Assembly (NCBI GenBank): GCA_019693395.1
Contig: JAAMXP010000575.1
Span: 1-30,222, forward strand
Length of the DNA stretch: 30,222 nucleotides
Origin: Ettlia oleoabundans
Lineage: Eukaryota > Chlorophyta > Chlorophyceae > Chlamydomonadales
Reading direction: 5' to 3'
Under the pieces are notes generated by a model, which was not told the origin of the DNA, did not search any database, and saw only the letters and a program-made list of their open reading frames with translations. Below are positions 19,431 through 30,197 of the stretch, one piece after another. Positions within the stretch are counted from its first letter, which is position 1. Each line of letters starts with the position of its first letter. A program made the position numbers and the translations under genes.

Positions 19431-22400
19431 TATACACCCCCGCCGGCTCTCCTGGCGCCGGCTGCTGCTCCCGCGCCGCAGCTGCTGCAGTACCAAACTC
19501 GGGCTGAGCAAGCAGCTGCCGTACCGCGGTGAAGTACTGCTGTACCGCTGCATCAGTCCAAGGTGCACCTGCAGGGCAAGCAGGCAGATGGTCAGCCGGG
19601 TGGGCGGGCACGGGCACGGGGACTGTAAAGTAGAGGGGTGAGGGGCATTGAGGGGAGGGAAAGGCGGGCCCGGTAGGGAAGGAAGCAAAAACTGGTGCTG
19701 ACCTTTGGAGCGATGGTGGGCCTGTAGCCGCATGCGTTCAAATGTGCCCCATCACGGAACTAGCATAGATATTTGGCACCAGCTGATCCCAGGTACTTGC
19801 CAATAACGCCCCACACGGCAGTAGACCATGCCCGAAATGTGCAGAGCACACAGTTGACTGGCAGCGGCAGCGGCACCAAATTAGGCACCCAGCAGCCTGG
19901 TAGCACACACCTGTCACACCGTCACGGCCGCCGCACCACCCCAAGTGCCCGCCCGTGGGGGTGAGCACCAGCAAGCAGTGCGGGTTTGCCTCTAGTGCCT
20001 CAAAGGGGATTGCCTCTTTGGGTGCTATGGGGTCATCGGCTGCCTGCATAATGCAGAAGGAGAGGAGGCGCTGGTGGATGTCAGGCAAACATGAATAGGA
20101 ACCAACTTTTCAGGATGCTTGTTGATATACAATTGTTTATATACAAAGCCAAGAATATTGTAGAACTTTCAATATCCAATCAGGTGTCACATTGCCACTG
20201 GATCTACTAGCAGCAGCCTTGGTCAGCCAGTTATACTGAAGCAGTTCACGTCTATCCAACAGTGGCATGCTCTCACACAGCTCACCATCTTCACACACGC
20301 GCAGGCATCTGCCACACAAGCTTGACAGGCTCCCATTGCAAAGCATGCATGCTCCCCACGCAACCGTGACATGCTCCCCCCTACCCCAGGAAAGCTCCCT
20401 CTGTGCATACACCGACCCACCTGGATGACCAGCAGCGGCACCCGCACGTGCGGTATGCTCAGGCTGCTGCTGCTGCCGGCGTAGTAAGCATCCACTGCAG
20501 CATGATTGGCCAACAGTACAATAGCGCTTTGGGTGCCATCCTGGCAGGTCATTCATGCTGCCTACCAACCTTTGCCAATCAATAAGTCGCTGCCAACTAA
20601 TTTCTTCTTTGGATACTACATAACCTCGTAATGCAATGTCCGGCCGCTTCCTGGACATGTGCCTAGCTCATCAGCCAAGGCGGCAGCCAGCAACCAGACC
20701 AGCACACAAGCCAGCCTTGAGGCCAAGCTAGCTCACCATCTGGCCACCCAAAGGCCACCCGTGTGATCGCGTCATCGAATTCCCTGATGCTCTTGGCCTT
20801 GATAGCTACGTCAGGACGGTAGGCTGCAGTACAGAGGGACGAGGTAAGAGGGGGGTGGTGCAACAATACGTAGAGGCAAAGCACAACAACGCGGGCATAG
20901 GTAATGGACACGCCGTGCGGAGAATGTATGTGGGGTGTTTGGTGGTGGGTGTTCAAGCGCGCATACGCCAATGCTGGTGATGGCTTGGTGGTGTGGTGTT
21001 GGAGGGTTTGCTTTTAGGTGGACGACGGGGTGGGGGACGGGGTGAGGGTGGGTGGGGTGGGGGTGGGGGGCATTGCGCCCAGCTGGCTCCCTTACTCACG
21101 TCTGCCGCCAGATGTCGCCGCCTCTTTCTCGAACAGGTGGTGGTGCTCCTTGTATATGCGGTTGAGGCTGCGGGCTAGGTTCAAGTCGTAGATGCGGTTG
21201 AAGCCTTTCTTGAAGTTTGCGTCGGACAGCGGCTGCAGCATCGGGAGGACGCGGGAGGAAGGCATCACTGTAAAGATTGTTGGCAGGCAGGTGGGTGGGT
21301 GTGTAGATTAAGGATGAATTTTGAAGACATGGTGGGGTGGACTGGCCAGCTGAGGTGATGCACTTCGGTGCATCCATCTGTATGCAGCAAGCTTGCACGG
21401 ATGGTTGGATAGCTGCCACGAGGCAACAGGTGGCTGCAAGTTGGACCTTGTGCTCAGCGGCTAGACCTGCTGCCGGCTGCAAGTGACAACTCGCAAAAGC
21501 GCCACATGGTGATGCCACAAGCAGGCCGCACCAGGTTGAATGGGTTGCAGAGCGTCACTGCAGCACTGATGGGTGTGCGCTCCTGCTCCTCCCCTGCAGG
21601 CCTCCAAAAAAAACAAAACAAGCGCAGGAGCTGATGAGCCTCAGCAGCAGGAGGGGTGTGCCCCAACAGCAAGAATTGCTTGCCGATCAACAAATGTGAT
21701 GCCCTGCACCACCACCACAATCAGCAAGCAATGCTAGTCATGATTGGATGCCCTGAACCACCACAACCAGAAAACAACCTTGCATTTCAACAGTGGTGCC
21801 CTCCCAGTGCCCTCCCACTACCACAATCAGCAAGCAATGTGCTAGTCAACACTGGATGCCCTCCACCACCGCGTTCTACCCACCTCCCGTCCCACCTACC
21901 CACCTAGGTACCGCGTCATGATGTTGGCACCAAGGCTCCACCCCGCTGCAAACAGCAGGCTGCGTGGGTAGCGGTTGCGCACGTGCGCCACCACGTTCCT
22001 GCAGCCAATGAGCGCACCGAGCTGTGCAGAGTGAGGCAACCAGCACGAGAATCATTTGGCAAGTGATGCAGGGCCAGGCAGGAAAAAAAAGGCAGGCGGC
22101 AGGTAGGGTGGCAAGGCAATCCATAATGAGGGAATGCCGAGAGGTTTAAGCTGCTTGCATACCACCCAACAGCCAGTTAACCGTCGAGCTCTATACCCCA
22201 GTCACGGTGCCATCCCGCCCATTGTATCCCCTTCCTTCCTCACCGCATGTCTTCCGTGTAGGAGGCGGAATAGAACTGCGCGGTGGTGACAGGGCTGGCA
22301 CTGGTGCCGCGGCTGTTGAACACCACGGCTCGGATCCCTGCCTCCCTTGCATGCACCTGCACAGCAGCATACAGCCTTACGCTGAAGATGCATTGTACCA

Positions 22401-23746
22401 TGCGCTGAAGGAACAAACCATGCATTGAAGGATCTCAACCATGCAATGAAGGATTCGAACCATGCGGCTGAAGTATCTGAGCCATGCACCGAACGATGCC
22501 TCGATTAATGTGCTGGGCTGCCGCCACAGGGTATTGGCTGCCAACCAGAATCACTATTCACAGCAATGTTGCTAGTCAAGACCAGCCATACCGACAGGAC
22601 CGCTCAAGAAATTGCTCATTGTTATCTAAGGCGGTCCAGTGTGTTCTAATGCTGACAAGTTCTCACCACAGCGTGCTGAACATAGCTGTCTTCCGAGCCC
22701 CCCGTCAGCCCAGGCAGCAGGATGAGGACAGGAGCGTCGTCTGGCAGCCGCTGCAGACAGCAGGCCCCCAGCACCCATTACAGCAAGTGGGAGCATGATG
22801 ATGCAACTTGGTGGACAACTTGATGGCAGCAGGGCCACGAGAAGCAAAGATGAAAAGTGGTTTGAAACTTGCAGCAAAGACAACAGCGCACACGTAAGGC
22901 GATAGCTGGCATAAATCCCGGGAGCAGAGACAGTAGTGCACACTAAGGTGACAGCTGGCATGGGGACCCATGGGCAGCACCTGGCTGGCTGGCAGGTCTT
23001 CCGTATCGAGCGCCACGCAGCCGCCATCCGGCATATGCACTACCTCTCGGTTGTACATGACGTGCGGCTTCTTCCTGCACAGCGGGACGGGGCGGGGGGA
23101 GGGAGACCATGGAATGGGAGCAGCAATCACCCCGCGCTGGGAGGCTACGTATAGTGTATGAAGTCGCCCACACATATGCTTCTTGCTAGCTGCAAACTGG
23201 CTGTTCCCTGCATGCTGATGACCATCAGGCACTGAGGCATGAAAGCATGACTGCGCCTGTAGCTTCTGTAGATGTGGAGGTCGACTGCCAATGTGCTGTG
23301 CACCTGAACCAAGCAGCATAGATGGTTTCAAAGTGGCCGCCCCCCGGCATCCACCCCGGCAGGCGGTAGGGAGCGGTGATGGTGGGGCACAGGGACAGAA
23401 TAGCGCTGTTCCATGCTGTGCTCTGCCCCTGCACTGTCGCGCGAAACTCCTTGGCAGGGCGGCACATGGCTGCAACGCTGAAAACACCTGCTGCTGCAGC
23501 AGCGGCAGCTGTGAGGCCCAACGGCGACGCGGGCGCCAGCGCCTGGATGCGCATGGAACGTGGCCGGCCTGCCACCGCTGCGCGACTCGAGCTACTGAAT
23601 GCTGAATAAAGAACGCTGCTTGACGCTGCTCGGTTGCTCAGTGGCTGCGCAGGCGCCGTGGAGGTGCTGAACATGCCACAAAGCGCCGACAAAGGCAATC
23701 GTATATCAGTCGCAATCCAGTCACGGTTAGTGCAGTATTGCGCCAT
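19399..23746 (-). CDS. EMB8: EMB8/ABHD1-3-type alpha/beta hydrolase (putative esterase/phospholipase)
   Basis: Serine hydrolase of the family containing plant embryogenesis-associated EMB8 and animal ABHD1/ABHD3 phospholipases. Exons in coding order: 23746-23304, 23074-22981, 22750-22667, 22356-22244, 21998-21904, 21593-21532, 21232-21100, 20823-20737, 20494-20421, 20043-19911, 19568-19399. Phases agree throughout and the product is 495 aa. Visible: GGHFETIYAAWFR, REVVHMPDGGCVALD, PVLILLPGLTGGSEDSYVQH (oxyanion-side loop), AVVFNSRGTSASP, the nucleophile elbow GWSLG (Ser266), SIREFDDAITRVAFGW, the acid region AADDPIAP (Asp398/399), and the catalytic His in TPTGGHLGW (His428). The first ~95 residues are Ser/Ala/Arg-rich and could be a plastid-targeting region; ATG 23674 is an alternative start. 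The substrate is not predictable. The gene is divergent from the RNF121-like gene. Confidence 0.92.
21026..21070 (+). repeat. G-rich tract with several GGGG runs in a hydrolase intron
   Basis: A 45-nt nearly pure G/T stretch with at least six runs of three or more Gs. It lies in the hydrolase intron between 21099 and 20824, with G on the template strand of that gene. It fits the pattern of a G-quadruplex-forming sequence. Confidence 0.6.
21700..21870. repeat. imperfect direct repeat pair of about 62 bp in a hydrolase intron
   Basis: Copies at about 21700-21762 and 21809-21870 share gccct then accacaatcagcaagcaatg, ctagtca, and (a/c)tggatgccct. The intron is 21903-21594. No terminal inverted repeats or coding content were seen. 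Confidence 0.7.
22397..22500. repeat. 21-bp minisatellite, five copies, in a hydrolase intron
   Basis: Units of the form accatgcattgaaggatctc repeat every 21 bp with moderate divergence, conserving (a/g)ccatgc and gaa. The array sits in the intron 22666-22357. Confidence 0.8.
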
Positions 23747-24780
23747 CAGCTAGCTTCTCGCGGAAATGCTGCCTGCTGCGGGCATGCTGTTCACATCGCA
23801 ACGCTGCCTACTGGGCGGTACACATCACCCACAGAGTCGGTGCCATGATCTGTCGAGCAAGGAAAACCTTCCCGCCTGGTCTAGGCCAAGTGGGCGATGG
23901 GTGGGTGTGCGACCGCTGCTGGCGGCAGAAGGCCAAGGCAGCAAAGGCCCAGGCAAAGACCCGCCCAGCCACTCATAGGCACAAGCTGCCATCTAAAACG
24001 TGCGCAGGAGCCCAGAGGCGAGGCTGTGGCATTGTCTGAGGATCCAGCAGCGGGAAACCTGCCAGCCGGAAAGCGGCAGCGCACCGACGGCAGCATGGGC
24101 ATCAGCAATGTTCTGGCAGCGCAGTTGGCCCATGCATGCCACAGCAGCAACAGCAGCAGCCGATTACAGTGGAGTTCGCACCCCTGACAGCCGAAGTGGT
24201 TCAGGAACTGGCTAACAACTGGTGCTCTGAAGGCTTTCAAACATGTTGCCATCTTTTAAGGAAATTCACTAGGAGGCCAAGGGGCGATTTTTGGGGTGCT
24301 GCATGTCCACAGCAGCGGCGGAAACCCGCCGCCGGGTGTCACTGGCGCTGCCCGCAGCAGGGATCATGCTAGGATGTCATTTTTGGTGTTCAGGGCAGCA
24401 GCCAAACGAGCAGTCTGCTTGCCCTGCTTCAACCTCTGGACCACGAAGCCCAAGAGCAGCGAAATGCTGTTGCTGGCATGTGCTGCCACAGAGCCGCTGC
24501 CAGCTGGGAGAGAAGGTTGAAATAGACCTTTCCTTCGGTGTATGGGGGCAGGCCTCCTTGATAAAGTTGACTTAAGATAATATATTACAGTTTAGTTTAT
24601 TGGTTTAGGTTTACACCCAGCCCTATAGGCATGCCTGCTGTGGGGCCCACCGCCGCTGTGGCATGTGCCACATGCTATGCACTGTGGCACACTCAGCATC
24701 GCTGAACATTGATCTGTCATGCAGGATCAGTCGAAAGCAGTATAGCAGCATCAATAGGGATCAAGGGCGGCGCAATAGAG
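23747..24780. promoter_or_regulatory. region between the divergent hydrolase and RNF121-like genes, with coding-like stretches
   Basis: About 1 kb between two divergent ATGs, so it should hold both promoters. It also contains stretches that read like protein: from 23845 a Lys/Arg-rich segment with GDGWVCDRCWRQKAKAAKAQ (a CxxC that could be half of a zinc site), a Gln/Ser-rich run near 24130, and an open frame to about 24520. I could not join these into one model and do not recognise them. They may be a small lineage-specific gene or decayed coding sequence. Confidence 0.4.
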
Positions 24781-27700
24781 ATGGCTGACGATGACACCAT
24801 AGCCCGCTTGGGGAACGAGGCCCTCACCAACCTCACCGCAGCCACAAATGCCACTCAGCTAGTGGATGAGGAGCCTGACCCCGAGGAGCTGCAGCACGCG
24901 ATCTTGGCCTTCTACTTGGTCCTGGCAAGTTGCTGCTGCTCTAGCGCCCCTCTGAATGCAGGGAAGATGGTGGCGAGGGTCACCATCAAGCCAGATCGCA
25001 TCCACAGGCTGCAGCGGTCACAACAGTGCCTAACAGCGCCACCCGCCAGCAGCACGCCCGCCTGCACACTCGCACACGTACAGCTCAGGCCAGCTTAACT
25101 TGACCTCCTGATTGGCTGGAGACTTGCCAGTATTATGTATATTTATGCAGTTCGTGATGTTCTCGGCGCAATGGGGCCTGGTGGCGTGGCGGAAGCGCCA
25201 CCGACGCAGCTACGAGTTGGCCACACTTGTGGGGCTGTGGCTCATTCCGCCCATCATTTCTGTGCATCTCGGTAAGTTCTTGAAATGCACGAAATGCACG
25301 AAAGGAGGATGGATCCGGGTTTGTGGTCTTGTGGTTGGACGACGGTGGCAGAAATGCGGGCGGGCTGCAGGCACACTGAGGCTGGTCTTCGTCGTGATTG
25401 AGTTTTGACTGTCAGCGCAGGTCTGGGTTGGGCACTGGGTAGGGCACCAGCCTTGATCAGCTGACTGGGTAGTTTGAAGCGGGCAGGTGCACCCATCGAT
25501 GCATACATGAGCGATCCATGGGCATGTTCCCTGGTCGCTCAGATACAAACGTCGCCGAACCACCTGAACCTACCCACTGACGCCCTGCCATCTCCTCCAT
25601 GCCACCGCACGCTCACCACGCAGCCTGCTGGCGATTTGTGGCAATCTGGCTGCTCTATTCGTCAGTAACTGGCTACTACCTCTATCGTTGCTCCAGCAAG
25701 CAGCTGGACAAGACTGTGCCTAAGCAGGTGAGAGGCGGGTGCTGTATGGGTCTCGTGTGCAGGGTCATCCTGATGTTGGAGTCAAACATTGCAACTAGTG
25801 CATATCAGGAGCTATCTGGTAAAATCAAAATCTTCTGCCCCCTCTGCGATGTAGGTTTATGCTTATTTCATGATCGTGTTCAGGCTGTCGGTGGCGGTGG
25901 GCTTCACTGGATACGTCATGCTGCTCATGGAATTCACTGGGTTAGGCCTCCTGATCCGCTTCTTGTTGGGCCCAGGAGCCTCACTCACAGGTGCGTTGAT
26001 GGAGCATGCCCTACAGACTTATTATTGGGCGAGTGGGAGGGACTTGTGCGCCTGCCTTATTGCTTCAAATCAGCTAACTTTACTGCGCGGGCAGGCTGAT
26101 CTAGCCTCAAGTGTTTGGTGGCGGGTGTGTGGTGGCTCGAAGCGTGCTTAGTGGCAGCATCGCTTTCGCTGTCAAACTGCAACCCTCAACTCTCGCTTTC
26201 AACTTACTCTTTCCGCTTTCTCGTTGCATCTCTGCCTTGCCCTAAACTGACCTCTCTTCCTCTGTTCTGCGCTGCTGCTTTTATACACCCTGCTGCCCTA
26301 ATCGTCCTCCTCCATCCTTTGTACTAGCACTGCCACAGTCGTCCGGCACCGCAGCGGTACAGCATTTTCTCTTGCGTCTTTATTTCCCCTTCCGTTGTAA
26401 GTACTGTCCTTGTACCGCAGCTATATGGTACGGACTGTACTACGGCATCCTCACAAGGGACTGTGCTGAGGTGGCAACAGATCGCATAGCGCGCTCCCTG
26501 GGCTCGGGGTGCGTGCGAAGGCTGCTTGTATGCGAGCCCAGGCTTGGGATTGAGGGAGCTGCGTGCGCTCGCCGAACTGAAGTGCACGCCATCATTGTGG
26601 GCTATCAGAGTGCCGTGCAAATTTTTTTGCCAACCCCGTTTTATTGCCAGCATTGCCCGCTGGTCCTGCGGCTCACTCCCTGCCTCCCGTTCGGCCACGA
26701 CTGCGGTCACCCCATCTGTCACCTGACCTTGCTGTTTCACCACAGTTGCCACAACGAATGTTGCTCTAAACTACTGCACAACTGACCGCTGCACGCAGGC
26801 GCAAGATGGCAGTGTCAGTTCGCAGCTGCGGCATCTGTGGCGGGGATTTGAACGATAAGGGCGGCTTGGCTGGCGGCAGCAGCACCGGACCAACCGGTGG
26901 CGGCAGTGGTGGCGGTGGTAGCGGGTTGGGCACCATCCAGCTCTCCTGCAAGCATCTGTTCCATATGGAGTGCATACGGTGGGTGGTTGGATGGTTGGTT
27001 GGTGGGTGGGTGGGTGGGAGGGAGCGCAATTGGCGAGGTGAGTTGGTGGTAGGGATGTTGTTGGTGGTGGTGATGCTCGTGGCTCTTGTTTGTGCTGCTC
27101 TGTTCTGATTGCAACTCGAGGGTGGGTGGCTGGCAAGGTGCGTATAATGCTGTTGAATCGGCGGTTAAGCTGCCCCGAGGTCATGTGGCATGTTTCTGGC
27201 TAAGCTTGATACTTGGCCAGCCATTGGGAGACATCAGGCAGCTTCTTGCTCAACACAAATGCCTCGTGCTCACCCACAAACACCTGTGCCAACCGCAAAA
27301 CCTATTACATCAACCTTCTTGCCCTTCATAAATGCCCCATGCTCACCCGCACCTGCCTGCTTCTCCCTGCTTTGTGCATTTGCAGCGGCTGGTGCATTAT
27401 AGGCAAGAAGGACACGTGCCCCACATGCTGGGAGAAGGTGGACCTGCGCTCTGTGTTTGCGGACAAACCCTGGGAGACACGCAACCTGTCCTGGTGGGTA
27501 GCTATCGTTTTTTGCGGGCTTGGGTGGGTGCCTTCGCCCTCTTCTTGTCGACTGGCTTATGGTGGGTGGCTATCCCTTTGGCGGGCGTCTTGGTGGGTGC
27601 CTTTGCCTTGCATTCTGTTGTGTGTCGCTTAAAGTGCTGTGTCTTGAGGCAGCGGGGGCAGTATGTGTTGGCTGAATGCACCGTAGCCTTGGTGGATGAG

Positions 27701-28198
27701 GTGCCGCCGAAAATTGCACCAACCGAGCACGTTGTTGCGTCTTCTTTTTTCGTCTGTGCTGACATTGACCTGCTGCTGCTGTCGCTTGGGGCATACGCTT
27801 AGTAGGTTTGTTGAAGGGCTCACGCAATCTGCTGCCTGATATGCACGCTGAGCTGCAGGATTCAAATGCTGGACATGGTGCGGTACCTGGTGGTGTGGAA
27901 CCCCCTCATCTTCATGGGACTACACTTCATATTTGCTGCTACGGGGCTTGATAAACCGTCCGAGCACCACGGTCATAATGCGCATGGCCTAGCAGCCAAC
28001 AGCACCATGATGGCGGCAAACGGTACAATGATAGCTCTGAATGGCACGGCAGCGGCGCTTAATGGCACAGCGGGTGCAGCGGGAGCGGCGCTCCAGTCAG
28101 CAGGTGCAGCTGTGGTGAATGCGACGGTGGCGGCTGCAAATGCAACGGCGGCAGCGATTAATAGCACGGTAGGGGCTGTGACGCAGGCGTTGAGATAA
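24781..28198 (+). CDS. RNF121: RNF121/RNF175-type multi-pass membrane RING-H2 E3 ubiquitin ligase
   Basis: ER/Golgi-membrane E3 ligase family. Exons: 24781-24924, 25151-25271, 25624-25727, 25855-25990, 26421-26508, 26799-26978, 27386-27493, 27859-28198. Phases agree and the product is 406 aa (human RNF121 is 327). Signature stretches: WRKRHRRSYELATL, WRFVAIWLLYSSVTGYYLY, IWYGLYYGILTRDCAEVATD, then a RING-H2 with ligands C208, C211, C248, H250, H253, C256, C269, C272, then IRGWCIIGKKDTCPTC, and a last membrane segment YLVVWNPLIFMGLHFIF. About five membrane spans precede the RING and one follows. The loop between ligands 2 and 3 is stretched by a Gly/Ser-rich linker. The C-terminal ~80 residues are an Ala-rich tail absent from the human protein, packed with N-x-S/T sequons. 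Intron 1 (24925-25150) appears to use a GC donor (CTG|gcaagt). Confidence 0.94.
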
Positions 28199-28757
28199 TG
28201 TTAGGTTCGTTACCCGGATTGGGGCAACTTTGCTCCAGCTTTTGTCCTGTACTGCTGTATTGCCTTGCTACCCGCTTCCCATACACACGTGCTTACATCC
28301 CAAAATCTGTTGTGAAATCTCCACACTTTGGTTGCGCTGTCGGAAGCTTGAGGTGACTGGACAGAGGAACAAGGGCAGCATGGGTTTGACGGACCTAGAT
28401 GGCACAGCAAAGAAGGTGTCATCAATGAGTGTGCAAACCCAGGTTCAGTGCAAATCCAGGTTCAAGAGTGCCTGCACCACAGCATGTGAGAACACAGTCA
28501 AAGGGGACTGGCACTCTAATACACAAACAAATGAAGTCAAATCTTGAAGAAAAAGGTTTGATACTCGCCAAACAAACAATACGTGAGGAGCCTAATGAAT
28601 ACATGACGTGAACACTCAGAAAAGCATCGTCAACTGTATAGTGCTAGTACTACTAGCAAAGGAGGACTTGGAAGACCTGTCATGCTGACAGTGCATTGCT
28701 CCCACTCTCAGCCGCAGCCCAGCAACAGGCTGCTGATAGTCAGCACCGTGCCACGGC
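28199..28757. other. convergent intergenic region between the RNF121-like gene and the right-edge gene
   Basis: About 560 bp between two converging stop codons. No coding segment was recognised. A minus-strand TGTAA occurs at 28293-28297, a candidate polyadenylation signal for the right-edge gene. No equivalent was found for the RNF121-like gene. Confidence 0.45.
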
Positions 28758-30197
28758 TCAATGGGTGCCCAGTAGCAGCCTCCTCCTTCTCCCCGCAGGC
28801 CGTGCCCCAAAGAGGCTGTAGCTCCCCGGAATTTGCCCAGAGCCGGCCTCAAGCGGCGCACCAAAGCTGGAGATGGCATCCACCACGCCTTGCAGAGCGC
28901 TGCGCACGGGAGACCAATAGGCACGGCTCAGCGAATAGGGGGTGACAGGCCAAATAACGTGCGGGCCGGGTTTGGAACTGAGCAATCAATGCAGCTGGGG
29001 CGGCACAGGGTGCAATACAAGCGGCACGTTAGGACGGCACAGGCTCAGAACCATCCTCTCAAACCCAGATGTAGACTGCTCCTCTGACGACTCGCAGTGC
29101 TGGCACAGCGCAAACAGTGGGGCTGCTGCCTGCCTGCTGCCTGCCTGCTGCTTCCTAGGCTTGTAAGGCAGATACCATACATACCTGCTGGGCCCCACTC
29201 CATTGGGCGCGAGCCATTGCTGCTCCAGCTGCAGGATCGGGCTGGACTCACCCTGCCCCATCAGCCTGCACGCAGCCATGGCACGTCCCAATGTGTGGTT
29301 GCAACGCATAAGGCACAGCAATTCATGCAATGTGCGCCACCGCATGAGCATGTGCCACTCTCCAGAAGCTGGCAGACTGGCAGAGGCTCCCGGAGAAACT
29401 GCAATTTGCATTGCTCCTGAACTGACTGTTCTTTCCCACCCATTGGGTCTTCCCATCAAAAACGCGCTGTGCAATCTCCGCAGGTGCTAAACAGCAGCCC
29501 AGCCAAGTTACCTGACCAGTGCAAAGACGAGCTTCTGTTCCAACTCAGAACCGGCATCCTGCTCATTGATTGCGATGCCGTAAGGTGACAGGTAGGCGGG
29601 AGGTACGTTCAGCATCGTCAGTCCAGTCTGCAGCAGGCAAGCAAGACAGGCAGAATGAGGCAGAATGAGGCAGGAAAAGATTCTTCCCTTCCCCTCCCAA
29701 AGTGCACCTGGCGGACATGCACTGACAGGAAAATGCGGCGGGCTGACTGGCTGCCTCTCGCAGGTGCACGTGGCAGCAACAACCGCCATGCGACCTCCTG
29801 TCTGTTGATGCCCCGCGGTGGTTTGGCAGGACAGGCTGGCTCAACAGCACAACCTGCCTGTGAGGGAGGAGAGACGCTGTCGTAGGCCAAGGCGCTGCAG
29901 GTGCCTGCAAGATGAAAGCGGCCGACATGAAGTTTTCTCTCACGCTGAAGAAAGGCTGTTGGGCAACAAACAGGCATAGCCTCAAGCGCAGGCACCGCAA
30001 TACAACGAGATCTTTGGGTGTAGTGCTTGAGGGATAGCGCTTCAGGGATACCGCGATAGGAGAAGCCTGTGATGCAATGTTTTTGTTGCTGTGAAAGCTG
30101 TGGGCTGCAAAGCTGCAAACTGACGGGTCTCACCATCCCTCACTTTCCTTACAGCTTCCTCCAAGGTGGGGCTGATGTTGGTGGAGATGACAAGCTC
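28758..30197 (-). CDS. C-terminal part of a periplasmic-binding-fold (SBP family 3 / glutamate-receptor-like) protein, 5' end off the window
   Basis: Exons in coding order: 30197-30134, 29904-29858, 29627-29512, 29265-29185, 28977-28758. All phases agree, ending in a TGA. Spliced, the sequence runs SPTLEEAVRKVRDG, CSALAYDSVS, a hydrophobic stretch, LSPYGIAINEQDAGSELEQK, LVFALVRLMGQGESSPILQL and EQQWL. This follows the end of family 3 solute-binding and ionotropic glutamate receptor ligand domains: a buried acidic position (AYDS), a strand, the YGIA(V/I) motif, an acidic residue before the last helix, and a closing (K/Q)W aromatic. After that the protein continues with about 75 Pro/Ser/Gly-rich residues ending in a basic run. 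The last exon is the least certain. Intron 29857-29628 appears to use a GC donor. No transmembrane segment is visible in this part. The ligand and full architecture depend on sequence outside the window. Confidence 0.68.

Noticed and set aside
22001..22030. Acceptor gcacag near 22021 for hydrolase exon 5
   Set aside because: It puts the exon out of frame with the preceding exon. The internal acceptor before 21998 restores DM-R-NVVAHV and the GWSLG elbow in phase.
29302..29474. Long minus-strand open frame before exon D of the right-edge gene read as exon
   Set aside because: Using it would separate FALVR from LMGQGESSPILQLEQQWL. Splicing directly to 29265 gives the expected continuous closing helix of the binding-protein fold.
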